Below are positions 1 through 7,759 of a stretch of 64,000 bases of DNA, in pieces (position 1 is the stretch's first letter; every line of letters starts with the position of its first letter). The notes beneath the pieces were generated by a model. That model did not search any database. It was not told where the DNA came from and saw nothing but the letters and a program-made list of their open reading frames with translations. Origin of the DNA: an uncultured Oxalobacter sp. (GTDB lineage Bacteria; Pseudomonadota; Gammaproteobacteria; Burkholderiales; Burkholderiaceae_D); the NCBI GenBank assembly GCA_905202055.1, contig CAJKQK010000004.1, positions 1 through 64,000 of the forward strand, in the 5' to 3' direction. The translations under genes were made by a program, and so were the position numbers.

Positions 1-156
1 ACGGGAAATAACCACACCTTCGTAAGCCTGTGCACGTTTACGGTTGCCTTCAACAACCATAACGCTGACTACAACGGTATCGCCTGGTGCGAAGTCAGGG
101 ATGCTTTTGCCCAGACGTTCGATTTCTTCTTTTTCTAATTGCTGAATCAGATTCAT
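1..156 (-). CDS. rplS: 50S ribosomal protein L19 (partial, C-terminus beyond the window)
   Basis: The minus strand reads from an ATG at 154-156 into [20 protein letters not shown] and continues through a [32 protein letters not shown] stretch, the N-terminal signature of bacterial L19. L19 sits at the 30S-50S subunit interface. About 52 residues are present and the rest lies off the left edge. A good Shine-Dalgarno (AGGAG, about 5 nt before the ATG) supports the start. It is the last gene of the rpsP-rimM-trmD-rplS operon, the usual order in proteobacteria. About 128 bp separate it from trmD. Confidence 0.95.
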   Translation of the reverse strand, partial: MNLIQQLEKEEIERLGKSIPDFAPGDTVVVSVMVVEGNRKRAQAYEGVVISR

Positions 157-284
157 TTCAACTCCTGATGCCATCGTGCCGGCGTATTGGAATAATTCCT
201 TTTATGTCTGGCGACTGATACCCGGTATAGGATGACGGTTAATAAAAAATGAACACAAGGTTCATACTGCTACTATACACCATA

Positions 285-1037
285 CTACTTGTTAAGACTA
301 CTTAAAAACGCTTTATCCTCGCGGGAAAGGCTTCCGTCAAGATCGGCCTTTTCGATCAGATCGGGCCTTTTCTTTTGCGTCATCAGAAGTGCCTGCTGAC
401 GGCGCCATTTTTCGATTCCGGCGTGATTGCCGCCCATCAGAATGTCCGGAACAGCGATGCCTTTGTATTCCGGCGGTCTCGTGTAATGAGGGCAGTCGAG
501 AATTCCCGAAACAAAACTGTCTTCCACTGCCGACAACTCATCGTGCAAGACCCCGGGCAACTGGCGGATAACGGCATCCATCAAACCCATTGCCGGAATT
601 TCACCGCCGGACAATACAAAATCGCCCATACTGATCTCTTCATCGACATGACTGTCGATCAGTCTTTGATCGATCGCCTCGTATCTGCCGCATAACAGAA
701 TCAATCCCGGCACATCCTTCAGTTCCATTACTTTCGGATGGCCAAGTGGCTTCCCTTGCGGTGACAAATAGATGACTTTACTTCCAGTCACCCCAGACTT
801 TCGCTGCCGTTCTTTTGCCGCATTGATGGCTTCTTCAAGGGGCTGTACCATCATGACCATTCCCGGACCGCCGCCATAAGGGCGGTCGTCCACGGTTCGA
901 TGCCTGTCCTGCGTAAAATCGCGCGGATTCCACAATGAGAGGGAACATTTGTTTTCTTCAAACGCCCTTCTTGTAATGCCCGATTCCGTCAAGGCAGAAA
1001 ACATCTCGGGAAATAAGGTGATGACGTCAAATTGCAT
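285..1037 (-). CDS. trmD: tRNA (guanine-37-N1)-methyltransferase TrmD
   Basis: A 250-residue SPOUT-class methyltransferase that makes m1G37 in tRNAs reading CCN, CUN and CGG codons, preventing +1 frameshifting. It begins [13 protein letters not shown] and has the trefoil-knot segments YLSPQGKPL (about residues 90-98), [11 protein letters not shown] (about 114-125) and [14 protein letters not shown] (about 137-150), which bind SAM in this family. A GTG lies one codon upstream, but the ATG at 1037 matches the family start. No strong Shine-Dalgarno is visible, which fits coupling within the operon, 44 bp after rimM. Confidence 0.97.
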   Translation of the reverse strand: MQFDVITLFPEMFSALTESGITRRAFEENKCSLSLWNPRDFTQDRHRTVDDRPYGGGPGMVMMVQPLEEAINAAKERQRKSGVTGSKVIYLSPQGKPLGHPKVMELKDVPGLILLCGRYEAIDQRLIDSHVDEEISMGDFVLSGGEIPAMGLMDAVIRQLPGVLHDELSAVEDSFVSGILDCPHYTRPPEYKGIAVPDILMGGNHAGIEKWRRQQALLMTQKKRPDLIEKADLDGSLSREDKAFLSSLNK

Positions 1038-1081
1038 CACAAACGAATCGAAAATGACTGTTCATAAAACCTGACAGGAAA

Positions 1082-1624
1082 TCAATAATCCAGTTCCCAG
1101 TCAACTGTTATTTTCCCGCTTTCCCTGTCAACATCGTCAATAAACTGCTCGACAAAAGGAATCAGCAATTCCCTGATCTTGTTTTCGGCATCCTCAACAG
1201 CCACCTGCAAAACGGGATGAACGCCATTGTCTATCAGTCCCCTGACCGTTCCCAGCGCGTCGCCTCGAAGATTGAAAACGGAAAGTCCGATCAGATCCAC
1301 CCAGTAATATTCGTTTTCCGGCAATGTCGGAAAACGGCTTCGGGAAATGCAAACGACAGAACCCCGCAAGGCTTCAGCAGCCTCACGGTTGTCTATACCG
1401 GAAAAATGGGCAACAACTTCATCACCCTGCCTTCTGGCCTGCATAACCGTGACGTTATGCAGTTCAGGCAAATCCAGCCACCAGTCTTTTACCTTCAGCA
1501 TCGCTTCGGCTTCTGCGGAATAAGGCACAATTCTTGCCCATCCGCGGATGCCATAGGCACCGCTGATATGACCGACCTCAATCAGGTCGGATGGAACCTC
1601 GATATGACCGGCCCTGTTTGCCAA
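1082..1624 (-). CDS. rimM: Ribosome maturation factor RimM
   Basis: 180 residues. RimM assists late assembly of the 30S head and binds ribosomal protein S19. The N-terminal RimM domain shows GHISGAYGIRGWARI (about 17-31). The C-terminal PRC-barrel half contains YYWVDLIGLSVFN (about 106-118) and ends EQFIDDVDRESGKITVDWELDY. The length is usual for the family. It lies 15 bp after rpsP and 44 bp before trmD on the same strand. Confidence 0.96.
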   Translation of the reverse strand: MANRAGHIEVPSDLIEVGHISGAYGIRGWARIVPYSAEAEAMLKVKDWWLDLPELHNVTVMQARRQGDEVVAHFSGIDNREAAEALRGSVVCISRSRFPTLPENEYYWVDLIGLSVFNLRGDALGTVRGLIDNGVHPVLQVAVEDAENKIRELLIPFVEQFIDDVDRESGKITVDWELDY

Positions 1625-1639
1625 ATTCTAAACAGCCGA

Positions 1640-1879
1640 TTATTTGGCTTCGGCAACGAGGCGTGCAACTGTCGGGGACAGTTTTGCGCCAACACCCTGC
1701 CAGTAGGCCAGACGGTCTGTTGCGATATTGATGCCTTTTTCGCTTTCAGCTGCGAAAGGATTGTACGTGCCGAGGCGTTCGATAAAACGTCCATCACGAC
1801 GATTGCGGGAATCGGTTGCGACGATTTGATAAAAAGGGCGTTTTTTTGCGCCACCACGAGCTAAACGAATAACGACCAT
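1640..1879 (-). CDS. rpsP: 30S ribosomal protein S16
   Basis: 79 residues starting [20 protein letters not shown], the canonical S16 N-terminus, followed by [19 protein letters not shown] (about 23-41). S16 is an early-binding 30S protein. It is the first gene of the rpsP-rimM-trmD-rplS operon and has an AT-rich leader. A TATAAT-like -10 lies about 40 bp upstream, listed separately. Confidence 0.97.
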   Translation of the reverse strand: MVVIRLARGGAKKRPFYQIVATDSRNRRDGRFIERLGTYNPFAAESEKGINIATDRLAYWQGVGAKLSPTVARLVAEAK

Positions 1880-1916
1880 AAGTCTTCCAAAAAAAAGTTC
1901 GAACGGAAAACTCGAG

Positions 1917-1943
1917 ATTATATCCGAATTCGCTTCAAAGCAA
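1917..1943 (-). promoter_or_regulatory. Putative promoter of the rpsP operon
   Basis: On the minus strand a perfect TATAAT is formed by 1917-1922, 38 bp before the rpsP ATG. The best nearby -35 candidate, TTGCTT (1938-1943), is only 15 bp away, short of the optimal 17. The -10 is convincing; the -35 is a guess. Confidence 0.45.
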
Positions 1944-2019
1944 TAGTTAATTTACGACAAGGTGTCGTAAATACTTCATCCGAAACGCTAATGAAAGGCT
2001 TGCCTTATCATGAAGCCAT

Positions 2020-2754
2020 TCATTTTTTGACAATGACAAGCTTCTGGTAAAGGCCTCCGAAATACGATTTCCTGTTTGTCACGGAATAGTTGGCGTCTTC
2101 CGGGAAATAATCTTCCAGTGCATGACGCCACATATCCAAGGCATACGGTTCGAAAAGCAGAAACACCAGTCGCTGGTACAGTTTCAGGGGATGCCACCAG
2201 TTCGGGTTGTGAAATTCGACCAGAACGATTTGGCCGCCCCGCTTGACAACCCTGAAAGCTTCGGCGAGCGCTTCCCGTCTTTTGTCTTCAGGCAACTCAT
2301 GCGGAAGGAAAAACATCAGTGCCCTGTCGTAAGATTCGTCCGGACAATGAAGATCGGTTGCATCGCACTGGATCAACCGGATCCTGTCGTCTGGCTGCCT
2401 TAATTTCCGGCGGACATTCTCAAGCTGGACATTCAATACATCGATCACATCCAGCCTGCCTTTTTCTCCGAGATGGGTCTGCAGGCGCGGCGTGAGTTTT
2501 CCGTAAGCACATGAAATCTGCAAGGTCGACCCCGTAATGGGTGAAGGGAATTCTTCCAAAACAGCGTCCACAAGACGGTCGTAATTTCCCAAAAGGATCA
2601 GATTGATGAGCAGGCCATGATCCCAGAAACGGACAGCCAGAGGATGTTCGTATGCCCACCAGTAAATTTTATGAAGATATCCAGGGGTATCCAGAGGAGT
2701 GGATGGCCCCTCGAAATCGACGATATCTTTTTTCATTGGTTCAGTCGGATTCAT
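2020..2754 (-). CDS. rquA: Rhodoquinone biosynthesis methyltransferase-like protein RquA
   Basis: 244 residues, class I SAM-methyltransferase fold. RquA converts ubiquinone to rhodoquinone, the low-potential quinone used for fumarate reduction. Family marks seen: YWWAYEHPLAV (31-41), LLINLILLGNYDRLVDA (48-64), a degenerate SAM motif I reading LQISCAYGKLTPRL (78-91), DVIDVLNVQLENVRRKL (102-118), DATDLHCPDESYDRALMFFLPHELP (131-155) and VVKRGGQIVLVEFH (169-182). The YWWAY and NLILxGN blocks and the absence of a GxGxG loop separate RquA from UbiE and UbiG. The ATG at 2754 has only a weak ribosome site; MKKDIVDFEG a few codons in is an alternative. The assignment is by remembered family motifs. 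Confidence 0.8.
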   Translation of the reverse strand: MNPTEPMKKDIVDFEGPSTPLDTPGYLHKIYWWAYEHPLAVRFWDHGLLINLILLGNYDRLVDAVLEEFPSPITGSTLQISCAYGKLTPRLQTHLGEKGRLDVIDVLNVQLENVRRKLRQPDDRIRLIQCDATDLHCPDESYDRALMFFLPHELPEDKRREALAEAFRVVKRGGQIVLVEFHNPNWWHPLKLYQRLVFLLFEPYALDMWRHALEDYFPEDANYSVTNRKSYFGGLYQKLVIVKK

Positions 2755-2762
2755 ATTTCACG

Positions 2763-2942
2763 TCAGATCACCACTTTTTTGGCGACAGCCTCCCTCAATT
2801 GCCGGATTTTATCCCATTTCCGCAGAAGACTTGTAAATGACGTTTTTTCAGTCACGCTTTTTTTGAATCGATTCCTGTTTCCCCACAAGAACAACACCCC
2901 GAAAGCGCCATAAAGTACGGGTATGAAAAAACCGTTTTTCAT
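2763..2942 (-). CDS. Possible small membrane protein upstream of rquA
   Basis: An open frame of about 59 codons starting ATG (MKNGFFIPVLYGAFGVLFLW) ends 8 bp before rquA on the same strand. It has one hydrophobic segment (about residues 4-18) followed by a basic tail rich in Lys and Arg. I do not recognise it and see no clear ribosome site. The close spacing to rquA is the main reason to list it. It may be a non-coding leader read by chance. Confidence 0.3.
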   Translation of the reverse strand: MKNGFFIPVLYGAFGVLFLWGNRNRFKKSVTEKTSFTSLLRKWDKIRQLREAVAKKVVI

Positions 2943-3047
2943 CGATTGCCCATTTATGAACAAATGGTAAAACAAACGGACTTTTCAATGCCAGAGAAAC
3001 GCCCGTTTCATTTAGAATAGTAAAAAAGTACATACAGGAGCGTCCGG

Positions 3048-4271
3048 ATGAGTGAATTCGACACAAAAGCAAACCAGCGTTTTTTCGCTGTGATCAATGC
3101 CGGATCATCCAGTCTGAAATATTCCCTGTTTGCTGAAACACCTGACAAACGGCTTGAACGCCGTACCGATGGAGGTATCGAGGGAATCGGCAGTGACAAG
3201 CCTTTTTTCAATGCTTTCGATGACGACAAGAACCTGATTGACGAACATCACTGGGAAACCGCCACGTCTCTGGACGATCTCCTTGCATTTTTAATTGAAT
3301 GGATCGAAAAATTCCTTGCACCCAATCATTTGAGCGCGGTCGGCCACCGTATGCTTCATGGCGGCACACTTTATGACGAACCGATTCTGGTAACGCCTGA
3401 AGTTCTTGAAAACCTGCGCAAGCTCATCCCGCTGGCCCCCCTTCACCAGCCACGAATTCTGACGGTTATCGACACACTTGCAGCCCGCTATCCCGGCCTG
3501 TGCCAGATCGTCTGCTTCGATACGTCTTTTCACAAGACAAACCCTTATATTGCCAAACTCTACGGACTGCCACAGTCACTGACCGACAAGGGCCTGTTGC
3601 GTTTCGGTTTCCACGGCCTGTCTTTCGAATACGTCAGTATGGAACTGAAACATATCGACATGCACGCTGCCATGGGCCGGACAATTATTGCCCATCTTGG
3701 CAGCGGCGCAAGCATGTGTGCGATGATCGGGGGAAAGAGCGTGGCCAGTACAATGGGCTTTTCCGCACTGGATGGACTCGTCATGGGAACCCGATGCGGA
3801 CAGCTCGATCCAGGCGTTATTTTGTATCTTCTCCAGCACGAAGGCATGAATGCCAAAGAACTGGAAACGCTTCTCTATCAGGAATCGGGATTATTAGGTG
3901 TCTCGGGCATCAGCAATGACGTTCGTGACCTGATGAAAAGCGATGCGCCCTCGGCCAAAACGGCGCTTGAGCTGTTCGTTTACAGGGTTGTGAGGGAAAC
4001 CGGTTCTCTGGCGGCTGCCTGCGGCGGACTGGATGCATTCGTATTTACCGCAGGGATCGGCGAACGCTCGCCTGAAATCCGTGCTGCAGTCTGTGAACAG
4101 CTTGACTGGCTTGGTCTGGAACTCGACGAGCGGGCCAACCAGCTGGGCGAACTGAAAATCAGCAAGGACAGCAGCCCCGTATCCATATGGATTCTGCCTA
4201 CCTATGAAGAACTGATGATTGCGCGACATGGTGCCCGCCTTTCGGCAGAATGCGAAGCTCACCATTCGTAA
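3048..4271 (+). CDS. ackA: Acetate kinase
   Basis: 407 residues. Reversibly converts acetate and ATP to acetyl phosphate and ADP. ASKHA-fold marks: INAGSSSLKYSLF (17-29), GHRMLHGG (about 99-106), CFDTSFHKT (about 156-164), RFGFHGLSFEYVS (about 186-198), AHLGSGASMCAM (about 216-227) and GFSALDGLVMGTRCGQLDPG (about 237-256). The start has a strong AGGAG Shine-Dalgarno 8 nt upstream. It is divergent from rquA and convergent with tsaD (12-bp gap). No pta is adjacent. In an acetate-dependent oxalotroph it likely works in acetate activation together with SatP (15310-15870). Confidence 0.94.
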   Translation: MSEFDTKANQRFFAVINAGSSSLKYSLFAETPDKRLERRTDGGIEGIGSDKPFFNAFDDDKNLIDEHHWETATSLDDLLAFLIEWIEKFLAPNHLSAVGHRMLHGGTLYDEPILVTPEVLENLRKLIPLAPLHQPRILTVIDTLAARYPGLCQIVCFDTSFHKTNPYIAKLYGLPQSLTDKGLLRFGFHGLSFEYVSMELKHIDMHAAMGRTIIAHLGSGASMCAMIGGKSVASTMGFSALDGLVMGTRCGQLDPGVILYLLQHEGMNAKELETLLYQESGLLGVSGISNDVRDLMKSDAPSAKTALELFVYRVVRETGSLAAACGGLDAFVFTAGIGERSPEIRAAVCEQLDWLGLELDERANQLGELKISKDSSPVSIWILPTYEELMIARHGARLSAECEAHHS

Positions 4272-4283
4272 AATGAGATACGG

Positions 4284-5309
4284 TCAAACGGTCAGTTCTT
4301 CCAGTGGCCATCTCGGCCGGACGGTGAACGCATAATCTTTCTGTGCGGCATCCGGATTCCGCATCAGATGCATGGCGCCGGCAAAAGCGATCATGGCACC
4401 GTTGTCGGTACAGAATTCCAGTTCCGGATAAAAAACCTGATAACGTCTTTTAGCCGCCATGGCATTCAATGCTGCCCGCAGTTGACGGTTGGCTCCGACA
4501 CCACCGGCCACGACCAGTTGTTTCAGGCCAGTCTGTCGTAATGCAAGAACACATTTGGCAGCCAGTACTTCGACAATCGCATCGACAAATGCTCTCGCAA
4601 TATCTGCTTTCACCTGTTCAGACGGGGAATCCACCTGTTTCTTCAAGGTCGTCAGGACTGCTGTTTTCAGGCCTGAAAAACTGAAATTCAGGTCTTTGGA
4701 ATGCAGCATCGGACGCGGCAGATGAAACATTTCAGGATTTCCTTTTTCTGCCAGAAGCGATATTTCAGGACCGCCCGGATAGGGAAGCCCCAGCAGTTTT
4801 GCCGATTTGTCGAACGCCTCACCGGCAGCGTCATCGAGTGTTTCCCCGAGCAATTCGTAGCGGCCAACACCATCAACGCGCATCAACTGGGTATGGCCTC
4901 CGGATACCAGCAAAGCCACAAACGGGAAAACTGGTGGTTTCGATGCCAGCAGCGGAGACAGCAAATGCCCTTCCAGATGATGCACTCCGAACAGGGGCTT
5001 GTTCAGGGCAAGGCCGAGACTGGACGCAACGGAACTGCCCACCAGAAGCGCCCCAGCCAATCCGGGCCCTTTTGTATAGGCGATGGCATCCACATCCTGT
5101 GGTGTCAGGGACGCTCTTTCGAACGCCTGTTCAAGAAGGGGGACGATACGGCGGATATGGTCTCGTGAGGCAAGCTCAGGCACCACGCCGCCATATTCGG
5201 CATGCAGAGCAATTTGTGAATAAAGCGCGTGCGACAACAATCCTTTGTCGGTATCGTAAATCGCTATTCCGGTTTCGTCGCACGACGATTCAATGCCCAA
5301 AACAATCAT
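4284..5309 (-). CDS. tsaD: tRNA N6-adenosine threonylcarbamoyltransferase TsaD
   Basis: 341 residues, the Kae1/Qri7 family protein that transfers threonylcarbamoyl to A37 of ANN-decoding tRNAs, working with TsaB, TsaC and TsaE. Seen: [14 protein letters not shown] at the start, [16 protein letters not shown] (36-51), the metal-binding HLEGH (111-115), and [13 protein letters not shown] near 270. The length is usual. Its partner tsaE is elsewhere in this window (34837-35322). Confidence 0.97.
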   Translation of the reverse strand: MIVLGIESSCDETGIAIYDTDKGLLSHALYSQIALHAEYGGVVPELASRDHIRRIVPLLEQAFERASLTPQDVDAIAYTKGPGLAGALLVGSSVASSLGLALNKPLFGVHHLEGHLLSPLLASKPPVFPFVALLVSGGHTQLMRVDGVGRYELLGETLDDAAGEAFDKSAKLLGLPYPGGPEISLLAEKGNPEMFHLPRPMLHSKDLNFSFSGLKTAVLTTLKKQVDSPSEQVKADIARAFVDAIVEVLAAKCVLALRQTGLKQLVVAGGVGANRQLRAALNAMAAKRRYQVFYPELEFCTDNGAMIAFAGAMHLMRNPDAAQKDYAFTVRPRWPLEELTV

Positions 5310-5353
5310 GAGAAAAAATTGTGAAAATTTGAATACATTATTCTACCAAGTTC

Positions 5354-5383
5354 TTGACAGTAACATCTATCGATCTCTATAAT
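5354..5383 (+). promoter_or_regulatory. Consensus sigma-70 promoter of tRNA-Lys
   Basis: Perfect TTGACA (5354-5359) and perfect TATAAT (5378-5383) separated by 18 bp, with the tRNA beginning 12 bp downstream of the -10. This is the strongest promoter match I found in the window. Confidence 0.85.
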
Positions 5384-5394
5384 GCGTGTCTTTC

Positions 5395-5470
5395 GGGTCG
5401 TTAGCTCAGTTGGTAGAGCAGCGGACTTTTAATCCGTTGGTCGCGTGTTCGAGTCACGCACGGCCTACCA
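5395..5470 (+). tRNA. tRNA-Lys (anticodon UUU)
   Basis: A 76-nt cloverleaf with encoded CCA. The 7-bp acceptor stem pairs GGGTCGT with ACGGCCT. The D arm is TTAGCTCAGTTGGTAGAGC, the anticodon loop CTTTTAA (anticodon 5428-5430) and the T loop GTTCGAGTC. It is followed by an intrinsic terminator. Confidence 0.96.
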
Positions 5471-5480
5471 GAAATACTGA

Positions 5481-5512
5481 AGGGTTACGTTTTTGACGTA
5501 ACCCTTTTTCTT
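5481..5512 (+). terminator. Intrinsic terminator after tRNA-Lys
   Basis: Perfect 10-bp stem AGGGTTACGT / ACGTAACCCT (5481-5490 and 5496-5505) with a 5-nt loop and a T-rich tail, 10 bp after the tRNA. Confidence 0.85.
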
Positions 5513-5670
5513 TTTCCATGCCTCGATCATGAAGGCAAACCGGTCAGCAGGACAATAGCGAAATGACTGGCGATATCTGACGGCAATCAGGCGGCGAGAC
5601 TTGCGGCCGGATGCGGATTTTGGATACAGTACAGGTATCTCCACCAGCCAGCTCCTTTGCACATTGCCTG

Positions 5671-6627
5671 ATGAACGATACTGACAGAAAACCCTTATCC
5701 GGATTGAGCCTGCATCTGCGTTCCTGGGCAGGCGTTGCCTTGCCAGCCGATGAACTTCGTGAAAATATGGATTTCGGGGAACGCATAAACCGTATCCTCT
5801 CGATTTCCCGGATAATCCTTTTCTGTCGCCGCCCCCATTTCACATTCGATACGGGATTTTTCTCCGTGGATGGCAAACATGTTTCCGGCAAGTTGCTTTG
5901 CCGTGTGGACGGAGAGACCCGGACGATTCCTTTTTCACTTGAGATTCCGCTTGGCGATGACGAAAAATCTTTTGTCCCGGCCGCTAATAATCACTGTGAG
6001 ATCCATATCCTGGACAGGCAAGGCAAAACGGTTCGAATACTGTCGGCTCATTCCCTTTCACAACACCCCGAAATCCTGAAACAGGACGCATGGGTGAATG
6101 ATCTGGAAGTGCTGTATGTCGGGAATGTCTGCAAGGAAGGGGCTCTTTCAGCTTTCGAGCGGGTTCGCAGCGATAAAACCCTTCGGGAACTGCTGCTTTC
6201 CATGCGCAAGGCCCTGCCGGACGATGACATTATTGTTTATGCCTTTGAATATCTTCCTTATGATTTGATTCCCCTGCCCGGCGCTTTGATGCCACAAGGC
6301 TCACAAACGCAGAATGCCCGTTTTCTGTCCATAAAGGATCATCCCTTAAATGAATTCCAGAAAACCTGTATGGAACAGGCGGCTCTGATCGAGTATTTCC
6401 GACCGGCGTGGAATGCTTTCGACAAGCTGATAAGCCATCCGGAATCGCAAAGGGTTTTTCAACGCTGCGAGATACTTGACTTTTCCGGTGTGGTGATTGA
6501 AATCTCAACCGTGCGCAGCCATTTCCGCCTGTATTCCAAAGCTGTTCTTCCCATGCATCATCACATGAACATACTGGATCTTTCCGATCCGTTAAAACGG
6601 GCCGATTTTTTTGCGATAACACTTTAA
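5671..6627 (+). CDS. Uncharacterised protein with a weak GIY-YIG-like layout in its second half
   Basis: About 318 residues from the ATG at 5671; the frame also allows an ATG at 5611, and neither has a good ribosome site. I do not recognise a named family. The N-terminal half looks like a beta-rich domain. The second half starts VNDLEVLYVGNV (about 142-153), then ERVRSDKTLRELL (about 163-175), and later EQAALIEYFRPAWN (about 235-248). That spacing resembles the LYVG...R...E.ALI..F.P.YN arrangement of GIY-YIG-like proteins, but I see no classical GIY-YIG pair. It has no signal peptide or membrane segment and stands alone between tRNA-Lys and a convergent transporter gene. Confidence 0.6.
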   Translation: MNDTDRKPLSGLSLHLRSWAGVALPADELRENMDFGERINRILSISRIILFCRRPHFTFDTGFFSVDGKHVSGKLLCRVDGETRTIPFSLEIPLGDDEKSFVPAANNHCEIHILDRQGKTVRILSAHSLSQHPEILKQDAWVNDLEVLYVGNVCKEGALSAFERVRSDKTLRELLLSMRKALPDDDIIVYAFEYLPYDLIPLPGALMPQGSQTQNARFLSIKDHPLNEFQKTCMEQAALIEYFRPAWNAFDKLISHPESQRVFQRCEILDFSGVVIEISTVRSHFRLYSKAVLPMHHHMNILDLSDPLKRADFFAITL

Positions 6628-6724
6628 AGCTCCAGGCCACTTCACAAAAACCGGACAATAATCCAACGATCGCACGTTGTTTTATCCGTCCCGTTTTTTC
6701 ACGACATCCTGTCTTTCTCCCCGA

Positions 6725-7675
6725 TCATCCTGTTATCCAGATAAAACCGCCCATTGTTATCACGGAAAGAATAGTACTCCAGAACAGCGTCGAGGCCATT
6801 TCCTGTTCGGCCGTCTTGTACTCGACGGCAAAAATCACGGCAATCGAGGCGGTCGGAATCGCCAGAGTCACCGAGACAAGACCGTTATCCACTGAAGGCA
6901 ACCCCAAAAGGAACATGGCGCACAATACAATCGCGGGCAAAACAATATTCTTGGACAGCACGTTGATAATGACTTCACGGGAAACACTCACCTTTTGTGC
7001 AAACAGGACGGCACCGACTGCAAACAGTGCAACACCTCCGGTCGCCTGTCCGAGCAACATGAACGAACCTTTTAAAAATTTCGGCATATCAAGTCCGATG
7101 AGAAGTAGCACAAAAGCCAGAACAGGTGCCCATACTACCGGCTGCAAGACAGCATTTTTGATACTTCCAAAAGCAATTTCCAAAGGTGATTTCTTCTCTC
7201 CTGCCACCCCTTCATTGCCCACCAGAAAAACCAGTGCGAGCGGCACCTGAATCAGGTTCATCAAAATACTGCCTGCGGCAATGGCCAGATCGGCATCGAT
7301 GGGAAAAAGCACTCCCAGAACCGGAGTCCCCACAAACGGAACGGCCGGCCCGGCAATGGCAATTGCGCGCAATGCCGCCACTTTCGAGTCCGATTTGAAG
7401 ACGAAACGGGAAATGAGAAATACGAGTATGAATCCCCCTACCATTCCGATGGAAATCCATAGGAAAACATCCATGCTTTTCGAAATCTCGGAAAGTGGCG
7501 TATTCAAAATCCCGGTAAACAGCAGCAACGGCAAGGCGTACAGCATAACCATCCGGTTCAGGACAGAAGCCTGATCCTGACTGAAGTCATGCCTCGATCC
7601 GGCAAAATAACCCAGCAAAAGAGTAACGACAATCGGCAAAAGTGCTGTAACAATGGTTTCCAGCATACGTATCAT
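6725..7675 (-). CDS. AEC-family transporter (auxin efflux carrier / malonate-type permease)
   Basis: 316 residues, about ten hydrophobic segments. The start MIRMLETIVTALLPIVVTLLLGYFAG and LNRMVMLYALPLLLFTGIL (about 40-58) are typical of AEC permeases, as is the repeated inverted-topology pattern ending in TASIAVIFAVEY and STILSVITMGGFIW. These proteins move organic acids across the inner membrane; the substrate cannot be read from sequence. It follows the ThDP-dependent decarboxylase gene (7760-9394) on the same strand after 84 bp, so it may carry that enzyme's substrate or product. Confidence 0.85.
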   Translation of the reverse strand: MIRMLETIVTALLPIVVTLLLGYFAGSRHDFSQDQASVLNRMVMLYALPLLLFTGILNTPLSEISKSMDVFLWISIGMVGGFILVFLISRFVFKSDSKVAALRAIAIAGPAVPFVGTPVLGVLFPIDADLAIAAGSILMNLIQVPLALVFLVGNEGVAGEKKSPLEIAFGSIKNAVLQPVVWAPVLAFVLLLIGLDMPKFLKGSFMLLGQATGGVALFAVGAVLFAQKVSVSREVIINVLSKNIVLPAIVLCAMFLLGLPSVDNGLVSVTLAIPTASIAVIFAVEYKTAEQEMASTLFWSTILSVITMGGFIWITG

Positions 7676-7759
7676 CCTCCCAGTGCGTCAGAAATGAACA
7701 GGATCGATGTCAATTTAAAAGCACATCGGTCCTGCTGCCCGTCATCAAGTCGCCAGTTT

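Noticed and set aside
5395..6627. tRNA-Lys as the attachment site of a genomic island
   Set aside because: No integrase and no repeat of the tRNA 3' end found downstream; only one unknown gene follows.
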